A DNA stretch of 38,201 nt from positions 1 to 38,201 of the IMG/VR virus record IMGVR_UViG_3300044970_001442. The stretch is one strand, 5' to 3'. Position 1 is the stretch's first letter, and each line of letters opens with the position of its first letter. The stretch is from a virus. Both the position numbers and the translations under genes were made by a program. The notes beneath the pieces are model-generated. The model was given only the letters and a program-made list of their open reading frames with translations. It did not search any database and had not been told where the DNA came from. This document shows, piece after piece, positions 22,668 through 31,245 of this stretch.

Positions 22668-23965
22668 TTCTCTGTAAGTGTTTTTATTACACGATAGTTA
22701 TGTTCTAGTATAGGAGTCATTGATTGATACAAATTCCGAAGTGTCGTTATAGGTAAATTATCGATAAAATCAATAACTTTAAAAATTTTAATCAATCGCT
22801 TTTCATGATTTTCTTCTCTATCATACCCTTCATCCCAAAAATTTTCAAAGGTTTTAAAACCGTATTTTTTTAAGTATTCTAATGTATAAGGAGGAGCAAC
22901 TAGTATAAAAGGTTTATGTCTATAAATTGCGTTTAATGTTTTCTCGCTAAATGTAGAAATCGGATGACTATATTTTGTTTCGTTTATAACGGCACAAAAA
23001 CAACTATCATACTCGCTATTAGGAGCATAATCGAAGGACATTTCAAAATTAGGATTTGGGATAGCAGAATTCATTCCTATGACTAAAGACCCCATATTAT
23101 CTAATTTTTGTAAATTTGTTATCAACTTATTAAAAATTTTAAAATTATTTTTATGCCAGGACGATAAATCAAACCATAATTGATTTTTTAGGGATCCGTA
23201 AATAGATTTTTTTTGATCAAAAGACATTATTGAATTTTTATCTAATAGATATGCAGCGATTAAATGTCTTACTGCTTTATATTTTCCATTAGCAGATAAA
23301 AATTTATGAGTTATTTGATTAGCAGTTCTTGGATGAATATAACTTATTGGTTTATCCAGTATTCTTTTAGCTACACTTACAACATACATATTCCTAACAG
23401 CTAAATTCATTGTTGGATATTGTTTCTGTAAATATTTTTGAACATTATAATCTCCACAATAAACAGTGACATTATTGAGATTATTTTTGTCAATAAACTG
23501 TTTTATACTGTCTAGTTCAAATGAATAAATTGTTTTTAAATTTTCTTGAGTGGATTCAAATCCTCTAATACTTGAACCATATTTTTTGTAATATTCATTT
23601 GTACTTGCTTTTGTAGGAGGGCCTTCGAGATAGTTTTTTATTGTTGGACCTGTATTAAGATACAGATCCTCAAAGAGATAAATGCATAGGCCTTGTGTAT
23701 TAAAAATCTTAATATGATCAGGTTCGCAAATTAAATCTTCTATTTGTTTTAAAGAACCGCATCCTGTACAAACAAAATGTGGTTTTGATTCTTCTGCCAA
23801 ACATGTATCTTTAAAAATAGTATTATAAAAGTCAATAAAACTGTTTACTCCAATTACACTCAATGAAGATTCGCTGAAAATAGAACCGTTTTTTAACAGT
23901 AACCTATTTTCAATAGCAGGATTCATAAAATTTTGAAAGACTACGTGACTAAAAAACTCATCCAT
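22655..23965 (-). CDS. Glycosyltransferase-like protein, copy 2
   Basis: 436 residues, clear paralogue of the preceding 459-residue protein. Both share YxGDYN near residue 170, a NxLWFDL segment, and a C-terminal block SEKTLNAI...PFILVAPPYTLEYLKKYGF..F..FWDEGYD...NHEKRLIKIF. The E-K-T...P-F-(I/V)...GF-x-(S/T)F pattern recalls the nucleotide-sugar site of GT-B enzymes such as fucosyltransferases. That is my inference; the activity is not proven. Asp/Glu of the putative site (GYDREENHE) are kept. Overlaps copy 1 by 8 nt and the radical SAM gene downstream by 13 nt. Confidence 0.65.
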   Translation of the reverse strand: MDEFFSHVVFQNFMNPAIENRLLLKNGSIFSESSLSVIGVNSFIDFYNTIFKDTCLAEESKPHFVCTGCGSLKQIEDLICEPDHIKIFNTQGLCIYLFEDLYLNTGPTIKNYLEGPPTKASTNEYYKKYGSSIRGFESTQENLKTIYSFELDSIKQFIDKNNLNNVTVYCGDYNVQKYLQKQYPTMNLAVRNMYVVSVAKRILDKPISYIHPRTANQITHKFLSANGKYKAVRHLIAAYLLDKNSIMSFDQKKSIYGSLKNQLWFDLSSWHKNNFKIFNKLITNLQKLDNMGSLVIGMNSAIPNPNFEMSFDYAPNSEYDSCFCAVINETKYSHPISTFSEKTLNAIYRHKPFILVAPPYTLEYLKKYGFKTFENFWDEGYDREENHEKRLIKIFKVIDFIDNLPITTLRNLYQSMTPILEHNYRVIKTLTEKWPT

Positions 23966-25337
23966 TATACTTAAACTTTGAAATATTTTGTATTATACGA
24001 TAATTATGTTCTAAAATAGGTAACATCTTAATATATAGTTCTTTTAATTCGTCTATTGAAAAACTATCAATGTAATCTATAATACGAAATATTTTGATTA
24101 GACGAGATTCGTGATTTTCTTCTTGATCATAACTTTCGTCCCAAAATTCGTCAAATGTTTGTATTCCGTATGATTGCATATATTCTAAAGTGCGTGGAGG
24201 TGCTACTAATATAAAAGGCCGAAACGATTTTATAGCATTTAATGTTTTTTCACTAAACTGCCCCATAGGGTATGCAAATCTTGCTTCCGTTATCACCGAA
24301 CAAAAGCATTGTTGATAACTACTAACTGGCACTGGTAAAGATTCTAATGCTACTTCGCTTTCTATGTTTGTATCTATAGACAAAGAGTTTGGCATTATAT
24401 TAAGTTGATGTCTTATTTTAGAATAAATTTCAGGGCAATCAGTCTTCCATTTGTCTAAATCAAACCATAAATAATTTTCTAATTTACCCCAAATTGGTAT
24501 AGATTTATCTTTCCTGTCGTCAAAAATAACAAATGGCGAATCTTCAATTTTAGTTTGATACGAGCATAATGCAGACATATTTAATAGATAGGCTGCTACT
24601 AACTGACGATAACCGTCATACCTTCTATTTCCGCACCAAAATTTGTATAATATAGTTTCCGATGACGGTGGTGTGCTATAACTGTTATATTCGTATGATG
24701 TAAATCTACTATCCGAATGTCTAAATAGCGAAGTTAGAAATATGTCTTGAGTAGCAAGTGTCATTTCTGGATACGAATTTTTGAAATGTTTTTCGATATT
24801 ATAATCTCCAGTATACACAGTTACTTTTTTTAAGTTGTTTTTAATTATAAATTTTTTTAAATTTTCAAATTCGAAACAATACATTTTAGAAATGTTATCA
24901 TAAGTTGATTCAAATCCAACAACACTTGGTTTAATTATATTAAAAAGCTCTTCTCGAGAAGAATCAAATTTTAAAGAATTTACAAATGGACGTTTACTAT
25001 CGCTGATATCTATAAAAATAGTTTCATAAAGATATATTTCTAAACCGACTGTATTAAGATAGTTTTTGATATCTTCAGAATACATAATTTTGTCTAAGTG
25101 CGGCCAGCTTCCGCAGGCTGTAATAATTAAATAAGGAACATTATAATTTTTTAAAAAAGAATCAGAGTAATAATCTTTATAATAATCAAAAAACGTATAC
25201 TTGGGGTACCTATGATTATTTGATTCAGATAAAAATTTTCCGTCATGAAATATAATACGGTTTTCTCGGTCAGGTAATGACAAATTTTCGTATACGATTC
25301 CAAAACAACTTTCTTCTTTTGTATCAAATATTTTCAT
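23958..25337 (-). CDS. Glycosyltransferase-like protein, copy 1
   Basis: 459 residues, paralogue of the next gene and of similar domain order: an N-terminal alpha/beta half (ITACGSWPHLDK, LYETIFIDI, VTVYTGDYNIEKHF) and a C-terminal half with FSEKTLNAIKSFRPFILVAP and WDESYDQEENHESRLIKIF. In GT-B enzymes a similar EKT-P-F segment contacts the sugar nucleotide. Two nonidentical copies in tandem suggest either a heterodimer or two different acceptors. ATG lies inside the last codons of radical SAM 4 (14 nt overlap). Confidence is high that it is a gene, moderate for function. Confidence 0.65.
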   Translation of the reverse strand: MKIFDTKEESCFGIVYENLSLPDRENRIIFHDGKFLSESNNHRYPKYTFFDYYKDYYSDSFLKNYNVPYLIITACGSWPHLDKIMYSEDIKNYLNTVGLEIYLYETIFIDISDSKRPFVNSLKFDSSREELFNIIKPSVVGFESTYDNISKMYCFEFENLKKFIIKNNLKKVTVYTGDYNIEKHFKNSYPEMTLATQDIFLTSLFRHSDSRFTSYEYNSYSTPPSSETILYKFWCGNRRYDGYRQLVAAYLLNMSALCSYQTKIEDSPFVIFDDRKDKSIPIWGKLENYLWFDLDKWKTDCPEIYSKIRHQLNIMPNSLSIDTNIESEVALESLPVPVSSYQQCFCSVITEARFAYPMGQFSEKTLNAIKSFRPFILVAPPRTLEYMQSYGIQTFDEFWDESYDQEENHESRLIKIFRIIDYIDSFSIDELKELYIKMLPILEHNYRIIQNISKFKYNG

Positions 25338-26238
25338 TTTTTATTGCGATAACATTTTCTTTAGAATGTTTTATTGAAAAAAGTTTATTGTTATTACACA
25401 TATCGCAAAGATCAATGTGTTTATTAGAAGTTTCTACAAAGTGTTTTAATTCAGTTACAGTAGGATTTTTTAAATTAAGTGCTTTATAATTTAAATATTT
25501 TGACCAGTCGTTATCGTCGAGTTGATTTTTTATTTTTAAAATTTTAGGAAGAATTGCAAACCACGAACACTTGTATAATTTAGATTCGTATAGTAAATGA
25601 CAATTTGGCATCGAACATCCATTTTTATAAGATCCTTCGGGGTCATTTGTTGCAAAAGGTTTTATTTTATTTTCATTATTTGTATAATAACAGCTATAAA
25701 AATATTCTGCGTCTGCTATTCTAACATTGAATGTGCTAGAAGAATATAATTCTACACTGTCTTGAACTACACCCCATTTAATTGTACTCTTTTTATTCAT
25801 ATGATTAGTTTCGAGGAATTTCTCTAGTGTTTTATGAAATTTCTTAGCTATGATGTCGTCTGAGAACAATTTAAAATGATTGGTGATATCAATCACGCAA
25901 GGGTGAAAAGTTTTGCAAAATTCTATTAGTTTATTCTGAAATTTATCTAGCAGTAGTCCGTTTGTACAGATTCCGATAGTGCTATTAGGAAATTTTATTC
26001 TTATATGTTCGACAATCTTTTCTATAGAATCCCAATATAAAAATGCTTCTCCTCCCATCAGATCAAACTCATTTACATCGGCATAATTGGAAAGATCATC
26101 GATACTTTCAAATATCGAATCTAATGTTGGATCGTGCTCGTAATTTTTTATAATGTCTGACGCCGAAGTGCATCCATTACAGGATAAATTGCATCGATGT
26201 CCATAAAAAATTTCCACCATTGGCAGTGATATTTTCAT
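25324..26238 (-). CDS. Radical SAM enzyme 4, SPASM-like
   Basis: 304 residues. CNLSCNGC at Cys16, Cys20, Cys23, then DLMGGEAFLYWDS and IGICTNGLLL. C-terminal Cys residues CSMPNC, LYKCSWFA and CDMC are arranged like a SPASM/twitch auxiliary cluster. More diverged than enzymes 1-3 but the same plan (cluster spacing, GGE, TNG, C...C...YKC...CxxC). TAATG links it to the upstream stop. Substrate unknown; family members make carbon-carbon, thioether or epimerised bonds in peptides, or modify small molecules. Confidence 0.9.
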   Translation of the reverse strand: MKISLPMVEIFYGHRCNLSCNGCTSASDIIKNYEHDPTLDSIFESIDDLSNYADVNEFDLMGGEAFLYWDSIEKIVEHIRIKFPNSTIGICTNGLLLDKFQNKLIEFCKTFHPCVIDITNHFKLFSDDIIAKKFHKTLEKFLETNHMNKKSTIKWGVVQDSVELYSSSTFNVRIADAEYFYSCYYTNNENKIKPFATNDPEGSYKNGCSMPNCHLLYESKLYKCSWFAILPKILKIKNQLDDNDWSKYLNYKALNLKNPTVTELKHFVETSNKHIDLCDMCNNNKLFSIKHSKENVIAIKNENI

Positions 26239-27095
26239 TAAAACTTTACCTTACTTTTTGACAATGGCCAAATTGGCTTAATAATTTTTCTTTCTGCACA
26301 TAGTTGACATTGTTTTATATAAGTTTGTATTTCATTAAAAAATTGTACCAGTTTATCTTCCGAATCAAATGGATCAGCGGGCACATATGAATTTAAAAGG
26401 TCTGCTCCTTCTTGTTCAAATTGAAATTGATTTGTCAGATCTGAAGCGATTGCGGTCAAATAGCATTTATATATTTTACCTTTCATAAAAAAGTGCGATG
26501 GTCCACATTCTTGCATACAGAGGTCGTGTGCTTTAACTGGATCACTTCTTCTAAAGAAGGTTATTTTATTTTCTATTTTTTCTGTTGATGCTTTAAAAAA
26601 AACATAAGTGTTATATAGTTTTATTACATTTCGATCATTTAAAATATAATTTGTTACTGATCCATTGACAACTTTAGTTGCATTAATGAGGGCGGATATC
26701 TTGTTTATAGATAGTTCTATGCTATTTCTTAATGCAGGATCATGTACACATACATCAAAAGAAAATCCTTTGTTAATTATTTCTATAGCAAGGTCAATAT
26801 TATTCTGAATGTACGTTCCATTGGTGCTTATTCTAAAATTTTTAGTAGAAGTAAAGTATTTCGAAACTTGATTGACCCAATCAATTAATTTTGGATTTGC
26901 AAAAGGTTCGCCTCCTATTAAATTTATAGTATCTACATCTAACTTCTTACTCCATTCTATATAATAATCTTCATAATCTTTCCAAAATAAATGACCCTTA
27001 AAATTTCTATTGTTATAAGAATCACAATTTTCACATGTTAAATTACATACATGTGTTACATGAAAAAACATTTCTTTTAAGTAAATTTTTTTCAT
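26238..27095 (-). CDS. Radical SAM enzyme 3, SPASM-like
   Basis: 285 residues. CNLTCENC at Cys17, Cys21, Cys24; NLIGGEPFANPKLIDW; RISTNGTYI; VCVHDPALRNSIE. C-terminal auxiliary set: LCMQECGPSHFF, IYKCYLTA, CQLC. Ends in PIWPLSKSKVKF, a tail shared with enzymes 1 and 2. Start forms ATGA with the stop of enzyme 2. Confidence 0.92.
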   Translation of the reverse strand: MKKIYLKEMFFHVTHVCNLTCENCDSYNNRNFKGHLFWKDYEDYYIEWSKKLDVDTINLIGGEPFANPKLIDWVNQVSKYFTSTKNFRISTNGTYIQNNIDLAIEIINKGFSFDVCVHDPALRNSIELSINKISALINATKVVNGSVTNYILNDRNVIKLYNTYVFFKASTEKIENKITFFRRSDPVKAHDLCMQECGPSHFFMKGKIYKCYLTAIASDLTNQFQFEQEGADLLNSYVPADPFDSEDKLVQFFNEIQTYIKQCQLCAERKIIKPIWPLSKSKVKF

Positions 27096-27952
27096 ACTAA
27101 GTTAGTTTTCAATTTAGATAATGGCCATATTTGTTTGACTGTGTTTGTCTCTGTACATAATCTACATTGTTCTATAGGATTTGGTAAATTTTCTATCCAT
27201 TCTTTAATAATATGTTCTTCGTCGAATGGTGAACACGATTTGTATTTTAATAATAATTCTTTTGCTCGAGGTTCGACCTCGAATTGATTACATAGTGGTT
27301 TTGAAACTGCGGTTAAAAAACATTTATATAATCTTCCTTCCATAAATGTGTAACAATATCCACACTCTCCATGAGATTTAGATGGATCACTATCATGCAT
27401 ATAGATTATATTATTTTTTAAGCTACGAAGACTTTTTTTAGAAAACACATATTTTTTATCTAATTTTGCTATTTTTCGAGAGCCTATGTAAAAAATATCA
27501 CAATACTCACTACTTTTTTCTTTTCTGATATTTTTAAAAATTGAAAATATTTCTTTTAAATTTTCTTCTATTTCATGAAATAAGCTAGGATCGTGTACAT
27601 TAATGTCTAGCCATATATTTTGTCTTAATAACTCTTGACATTCTTTAATTTTGTGTTTTAGATATGTACCATTAGTTGCAATGTCAATTTCTTTAAGATT
27701 GGGCCATAAGGATTTTATTGACATAGTCCAATCAATTAATTTTGGATTTGTAAATGGCTCGCCGCCTATAATAGTTAAACTGTTCAGTTCTAGTTTTTTA
27801 CTCCACTTTTTAAAATATGCTTCGTAATCTTTGAAATAATAATGCCCTTTAAATTTTAAATTATTATAAGTAATACAATTTTCACATGTCAGATTACACA
27901 CATTTGTTATGTATATTTGAACGTTTTCATCTAAACGATACATTGTTGTCAT
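27092..27952 (-). CDS. Radical SAM enzyme 2, SPASM-like
   Basis: 286 residues. CNLTCENC at Cys19, Cys23, Cys26; TIIGGEPFTNPKLIDW; DIATNGTYL; INVHDPSLFHEIE. Auxiliary Cys: GECGYCYTF, LYKCFLTA, CRLC; C-terminal QIWPLSKLK. It is the most diverged of the three paralogues in its middle. Start forms ATGA with the stop of enzyme 1. Confidence 0.92.
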   Translation of the reverse strand: MTTMYRLDENVQIYITNVCNLTCENCITYNNLKFKGHYYFKDYEAYFKKWSKKLELNSLTIIGGEPFTNPKLIDWTMSIKSLWPNLKEIDIATNGTYLKHKIKECQELLRQNIWLDINVHDPSLFHEIEENLKEIFSIFKNIRKEKSSEYCDIFYIGSRKIAKLDKKYVFSKKSLRSLKNNIIYMHDSDPSKSHGECGYCYTFMEGRLYKCFLTAVSKPLCNQFEVEPRAKELLLKYKSCSPFDEEHIIKEWIENLPNPIEQCRLCTETNTVKQIWPLSKLKTNLV

Positions 27953-28809
27953 AACTCAATCTTCTTTTTAGCCAATGGCCATATCGGTACTATTATTTCT
28001 TTTTCTGGACAAAGTTGACAAGCATCGATATGATTGTCTAACTCCCTAAAAAATCTGTCTAGATTTTCTGTTGTATCAAAAGGATCTGCAGAATTATATT
28101 TTTTTAGCAAATTAATACCGCGTGTTTCGATTTTAAATTGTGACATTAAGTCTTTAGAAATAGCAGTAAAACTACATTTATATATTTTTCCTTTGTGAAA
28201 AACTACGTTAGGAACGCATGTACTCATGCAATATGTATGTGCTTTAACAGGGTCACTTCTTCTAAAAAATGTTGTTTTATTTTCTATTTTATACATAGAA
28301 TTTGAGCGGAATACAGTGGCTTCCCAAATTCTTGCTATCTTTTTACCGTTCGCTTCAAAGATTATCGTTGTATTTGTTTTATATTTTTTAAAGTTAAAAA
28401 CTGATAAAATATTTTCTAAAGTTTCTTCTATCTCATTTCTAAATGACGGATCGTGAATACTAATATCTAACCAGAATCCTTGTTTTATAATTTCTCTTGA
28501 TAAATCTATATTGTGTTTTAAGTATGTGCCATTTGTGCTTATATTAAAATTTTCTACATCTTTAAAATGTGTTTTTAATGATTCAACCCATGTCATTAAA
28601 TCAGGATTAGTATATGGTTCGCCGCCAAAGATGTTAACTTCATTTAATCGAATTTTTTTTGACCATTCGATATACATGTCTGCGTGATCTTTCCAATAAA
28701 AATGATTTTTAAAATTTCTGTTACTATATACATCACAATTATTACACGTCAAATTACAAACATTTGTGATATGGAACACACCTTGTGTTCTGAAATATTT
28801 TTTTATCAT
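27949..28809 (-). CDS. Radical SAM enzyme 1, SPASM-like
   Basis: 286 residues from the ATG at 28809, chosen because it forms ATGA with the stop of the upstream gene; a start 15 nt earlier would overlap it further. CNLTCNNC at Cys18, Cys22, Cys25; NIFGGEPYTNPDLMTW; NISTNGTYL; ISIHDPSFRNEIE. Auxiliary Cys: CMSTCVPN, IYKCSFTA, CQLC; ends PIWPLAKKKIEL. Very close to enzyme 3 (shared FFRRSDPVKAH), so the pair probably arose by recent duplication. Confidence 0.92.
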   Translation of the reverse strand: MIKKYFRTQGVFHITNVCNLTCNNCDVYSNRNFKNHFYWKDHADMYIEWSKKIRLNEVNIFGGEPYTNPDLMTWVESLKTHFKDVENFNISTNGTYLKHNIDLSREIIKQGFWLDISIHDPSFRNEIEETLENILSVFNFKKYKTNTTIIFEANGKKIARIWEATVFRSNSMYKIENKTTFFRRSDPVKAHTYCMSTCVPNVVFHKGKIYKCSFTAISKDLMSQFKIETRGINLLKKYNSADPFDTTENLDRFFRELDNHIDACQLCPEKEIIVPIWPLAKKKIEL

Positions 28810-29303
28810 TTTTTGTAAAAACAAAAAATAGGAGAATCGGCATATGTTGCATTTATTTTTACAGAGTTTCCTGCCGCAATTCTTGTCGATGATAATTGAT
28901 TTATAGAGATATCATTTATTGTTATTCCTGGAATCAAAGGTATAATTATTTTTTCGTTGTCGTCTATGTCTAATTTTTTTTCTGTTGTTACAGTTATTAT
29001 ATCTGCTTCATATATGCTCTCGTCACTCGCTGCAAATGTAACTGCATAAAAATCTTCGGCGCCGGCTGTCCACTTGGTATCAATTCCTTTAATTGGTCTA
29101 AGGTCTGCTAAAACGTCTACAAAAATATCATAATTTCCTTCATACCCATTCATTGTATATTCTATTTTAACATTACCTGCTAATAAGTATAACCATTGTA
29201 TTTCCTGTCTTTCTCCAGAATTTAAATATCCTGTTACTGTGTTTGCTGTTCCATGTATAAAAGAAACAGTGAAATCTCTAGCATGTTTTTTTGATAGTTT
29301 CAT
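28806..29303 (-). CDS. Cupin-like beta protein A, first gene of the modification operon
   Basis: 165 residues, beta-rich. WLYLLAGNVKIEY and a later IAAGNSVKI are the kind of G-turns seen in cupin barrels, but no His-rich metal site is evident. It is a paralogue of the neighbouring protein B (29339-29842): both have W-x-Y-(L/I)-L-x-G-x-x-x-I-E, D-L-R, an I-x-P-L segment and G-x-S-V-K. Its stop overlaps the start of radical SAM enzyme 1. Late promoter at 29330-29337; the leader of about 20 nt has no clear SD. Function not known: enzyme, accessory or protein substrate of the operon. Confidence 0.75.
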   Translation of the reverse strand: MKLSKKHARDFTVSFIHGTANTVTGYLNSGERQEIQWLYLLAGNVKIEYTMNGYEGNYDIFVDVLADLRPIKGIDTKWTAGAEDFYAVTFAASDESIYEADIITVTTEKKLDIDDNEKIIIPLIPGITINDISINQLSSTRIAAGNSVKINATYADSPIFCFYKK

Positions 29304-29329
29304 AATAAATTTAAGTTAAAAATCCAAGA

Positions 29330-29337
29330 TATTTATT
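29330..29337 (-). promoter_or_regulatory. T4-type late promoter of the 14-gene modification operon
   Basis: AATAAATA on the minus strand, just after the stop of protein B and 26 nt before the ATG of protein A. No other clear TATAAATA-like box in a gene gap was seen between here and 17091, so this is the best candidate for the whole unit. Confidence 0.6.
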
Positions 29338-29338
29338 C

Positions 29339-29842
29339 TTAAGTGTTTATCAATAGAATGTGATGAGAATTATTGTCAAGATTTTTAAACTTGACTGATT
29401 TTCCTTTTGGTAGAATTACTATATTTTTAGTGCTTAATGGCTTGTCTGAATTTGTAAATTCTAAATTTTTGACCAGAGGCAGAATATACGAAATTGATGT
29501 ATCCGAAGAGATAATATTTGTATCTTTTAAATTTTTTACTGAGCAACAACATTTTGAAGAAAATATTAATAAGCAAGCACACCCAGTAATACCAGCGGTT
29601 ATCTTAATAAATCCTTCCGAAAACGCTCTAAGATCGTTTAATTTATTATTAGTTACAAAACTTGTTAAATTTTTAGATTTTGCACTTTCTATAAACAACT
29701 CACCTTCTAAAATATAAATCCAGGATAATTCTCCTTCGTCTATATCATCGATATTTAAAGCATTAATTTCTAATGATTCTTGTGAAAATAAACATATACG
29801 CTCTACTCGAATATTATCAATCTGATTTCTTTTGCGTATCAT
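29339..29842 (-). CDS. Cupin-like beta protein B
   Basis: 167 residues from the ATG at 29842 (MIRKRNQIDN); a TTG 18 nt further upstream is also possible. Paralogue of protein A: WIYILEGELFIE, LNDLRAFSEGF, YILPLVKN and LPKGKSVKF align with the same segments there. Contains an unusual triple Cys, SSKCCCSVKN, near residue 100. The first 26 nt overlap the end of the 136-residue gene. No metal motif is evident. Function unknown; its place between fibre genes and the modification operon makes it a candidate partner or substrate. Confidence 0.68.
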   Translation of the reverse strand: MIRKRNQIDNIRVERICLFSQESLEINALNIDDIDEGELSWIYILEGELFIESAKSKNLTSFVTNNKLNDLRAFSEGFIKITAGITGCACLLIFSSKCCCSVKNLKDTNIISSDTSISYILPLVKNLEFTNSDKPLSTKNIVILPKGKSVKFKNLDNNSHHILLINT

Positions 29843-30227
29843 CGATATTGTCAATAACAATTTCTTCTAGAATTTCATCTACTATAGATGCATATTCTAC
29901 TCTATGTTCTACTATTTGATCTGCTGTTTGTAACAACGTATCAACGTCAAATACTAACTCTTTTCCTATGTATTCTTGGTATTTTTTTGCCAAATCTGGA
30001 TTATTTTTAAATTGTTCGTCTTTATCTTGTTTTTGTGTAACAGATATACCTGCTCTTGCAATATGTTCTATCACTTTTGCTGGATCTTGAGTATCAAACA
30101 TAGTTGGCTGAAATGCGGCAATAGGATATTCATCAATAGATTTTTGAGAATTTTCTGACGCAAATACTACAATTAAAGAATTACTTTCTTCTTCATATTT
30201 TAAAATTTTCATTTTGATTAATGACAT
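29817..30227 (-). CDS. Unknown protein downstream of the glycine-rich adhesin
   Basis: 136 residues. Starts MSLIKMKILKYEEESNSLIV, a beta-hairpin-like N-terminus, then a helical acidic C-terminal half (DLAKKYQEYIG, VDEILEEIVIDNIDD). I recall similar small proteins beside fibre genes of marine T4-like phages, where fibre-assembly helpers are common, but I cannot name the family. AAGGAG precedes the ATG by 7 nt, 9 nt after the adhesin stop. Confidence 0.75.
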   Translation of the reverse strand: MSLIKMKILKYEEESNSLIVVFASENSQKSIDEYPIAAFQPTMFDTQDPAKVIEHIARAGISVTQKQDKDEQFKNNPDLAKKYQEYIGKELVFDVDTLLQTADQIVEHRVEYASIVDEILEEIVIDNIDDTQKKSD

Positions 30228-30236
30228 GCTTTCTCC

Positions 30237-31229
30237 TTAACCTACATTTCCAAGTCTTGAGCCGGTAGCAGGGAAAGTAGCAAACGGATTCCCTACTATG
30301 TATGCTCCTGCGCCGCCAGCACCACCACCAGCTGAAAAGTTGTTGGACGAAAGTGTATTTTGTCCGCCACCGCCGTTAGCACCGGCTCCACCGCCAGCAC
30401 CTCCGCCACCGCCGGTGGCTGTACCGCCAGCACCTGTGGTTGATCCTCCGCCTCCGCCACCGCCATTCGTAGGAACGGAGCCTGCGCCGCCTGGGCTTCC
30501 TCCAGAAACGTTGAACGGGCCAAAGGCGCCGCCGCCTGCACCCCCGTTAGATATTCCTCGGCCGCCGCCGCCGCCACCACCACCAGAACATCCGCCATTG
30601 GTGAAAGATGGAAAGGTATATGAACCGTCGCCTCCAAAGAACGAAGAGTTTACTCTAGCGCCTCCGCCTCCGCCGCCTCCTCCTCCTCCGCCCCACAGGT
30701 TTCCATTATTAGTTATAGTTGTCGGACGAGAAATTTGTAAAGCAGTTGAGCCGCCACCTCCAGTATTGCCATTACCTACGCCGCCTGGATTGCCATCACC
30801 GCCTGGGCCTCCGTCACCGCCTCGTCCGAGAATTGTTCCGTTATTAACGATTCTTACAGTATCGCTAGCATTAAATTGGTTCGGAACTGTGAATGCTGCC
30901 GCAGTGCTGCCACTACTTATAATTACTCCTGGATTTATAGTAAATGTTATATCTGTTTTTCCTGGAAAATAAGTTGGCTGTCTATTATCCCATGCATTAT
31001 AATTTGAAGTACTGCCAGTAATTGTGACACTGATTACGTTTCGATTATTAGTTCCGTAAAAATTACCAATCGCTATTTGATTTGCTGTAGGAACTCCGGC
31101 GTTTGCTGGATAATTGCTAACTAACGGTCCTCCCCTATAAAATTCGTTTAGGGCGTGGGGTCTAGAGTCTCCGAATTCTACTCCAATCTGATCCATCGAT
31201 AACGATGGTCCTGGTCCTGGTAATGCCAT
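30237..31229 (-). CDS. Glycine-rich tail-fibre adhesin-like protein
   Basis: 330 residues. The N-terminal 100 residues (MALPGPGPSLSMDQIGVEFG, GGPLVSN) probably attach to the fibre; ITFTINPGVIISSGST starts a beta region; residues of about 130-320 hold many Gly runs, including one of 11, with Asn/Thr/Ser spacers. This is the composition of polyglycine-II adhesin tips (such as gp38 of phage S16), where Gly helices pack and loops bind the receptor. SD GAGGAG before the ATG. High GC there reflects Gly codons, not transfer. Two oxygenase genes lie directly upstream. Confidence 0.82.
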   Translation of the reverse strand: MALPGPGPSLSMDQIGVEFGDSRPHALNEFYRGGPLVSNYPANAGVPTANQIAIGNFYGTNNRNVISVTITGSTSNYNAWDNRQPTYFPGKTDITFTINPGVIISSGSTAAAFTVPNQFNASDTVRIVNNGTILGRGGDGGPGGDGNPGGVGNGNTGGGGSTALQISRPTTITNNGNLWGGGGGGGGGGGARVNSSFFGGDGSYTFPSFTNGGCSGGGGGGGGRGISNGGAGGGAFGPFNVSGGSPGGAGSVPTNGGGGGGGSTTGAGGTATGGGGGAGGGAGANGGGGQNTLSSNNFSAGGGAGGAGAYIVGNPFATFPATGSRLGNVG

Positions 31230-31245
31230 TTTATTTGCTCCTCAA

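Noticed and set aside
30298-30972. 224-residue Pro/Ala-rich open frame on the plus strand
   Set aside because: It is the antisense of Gly codons in the glycine-rich adhesin; no SD and no promoter, and the composition follows from the other strand.
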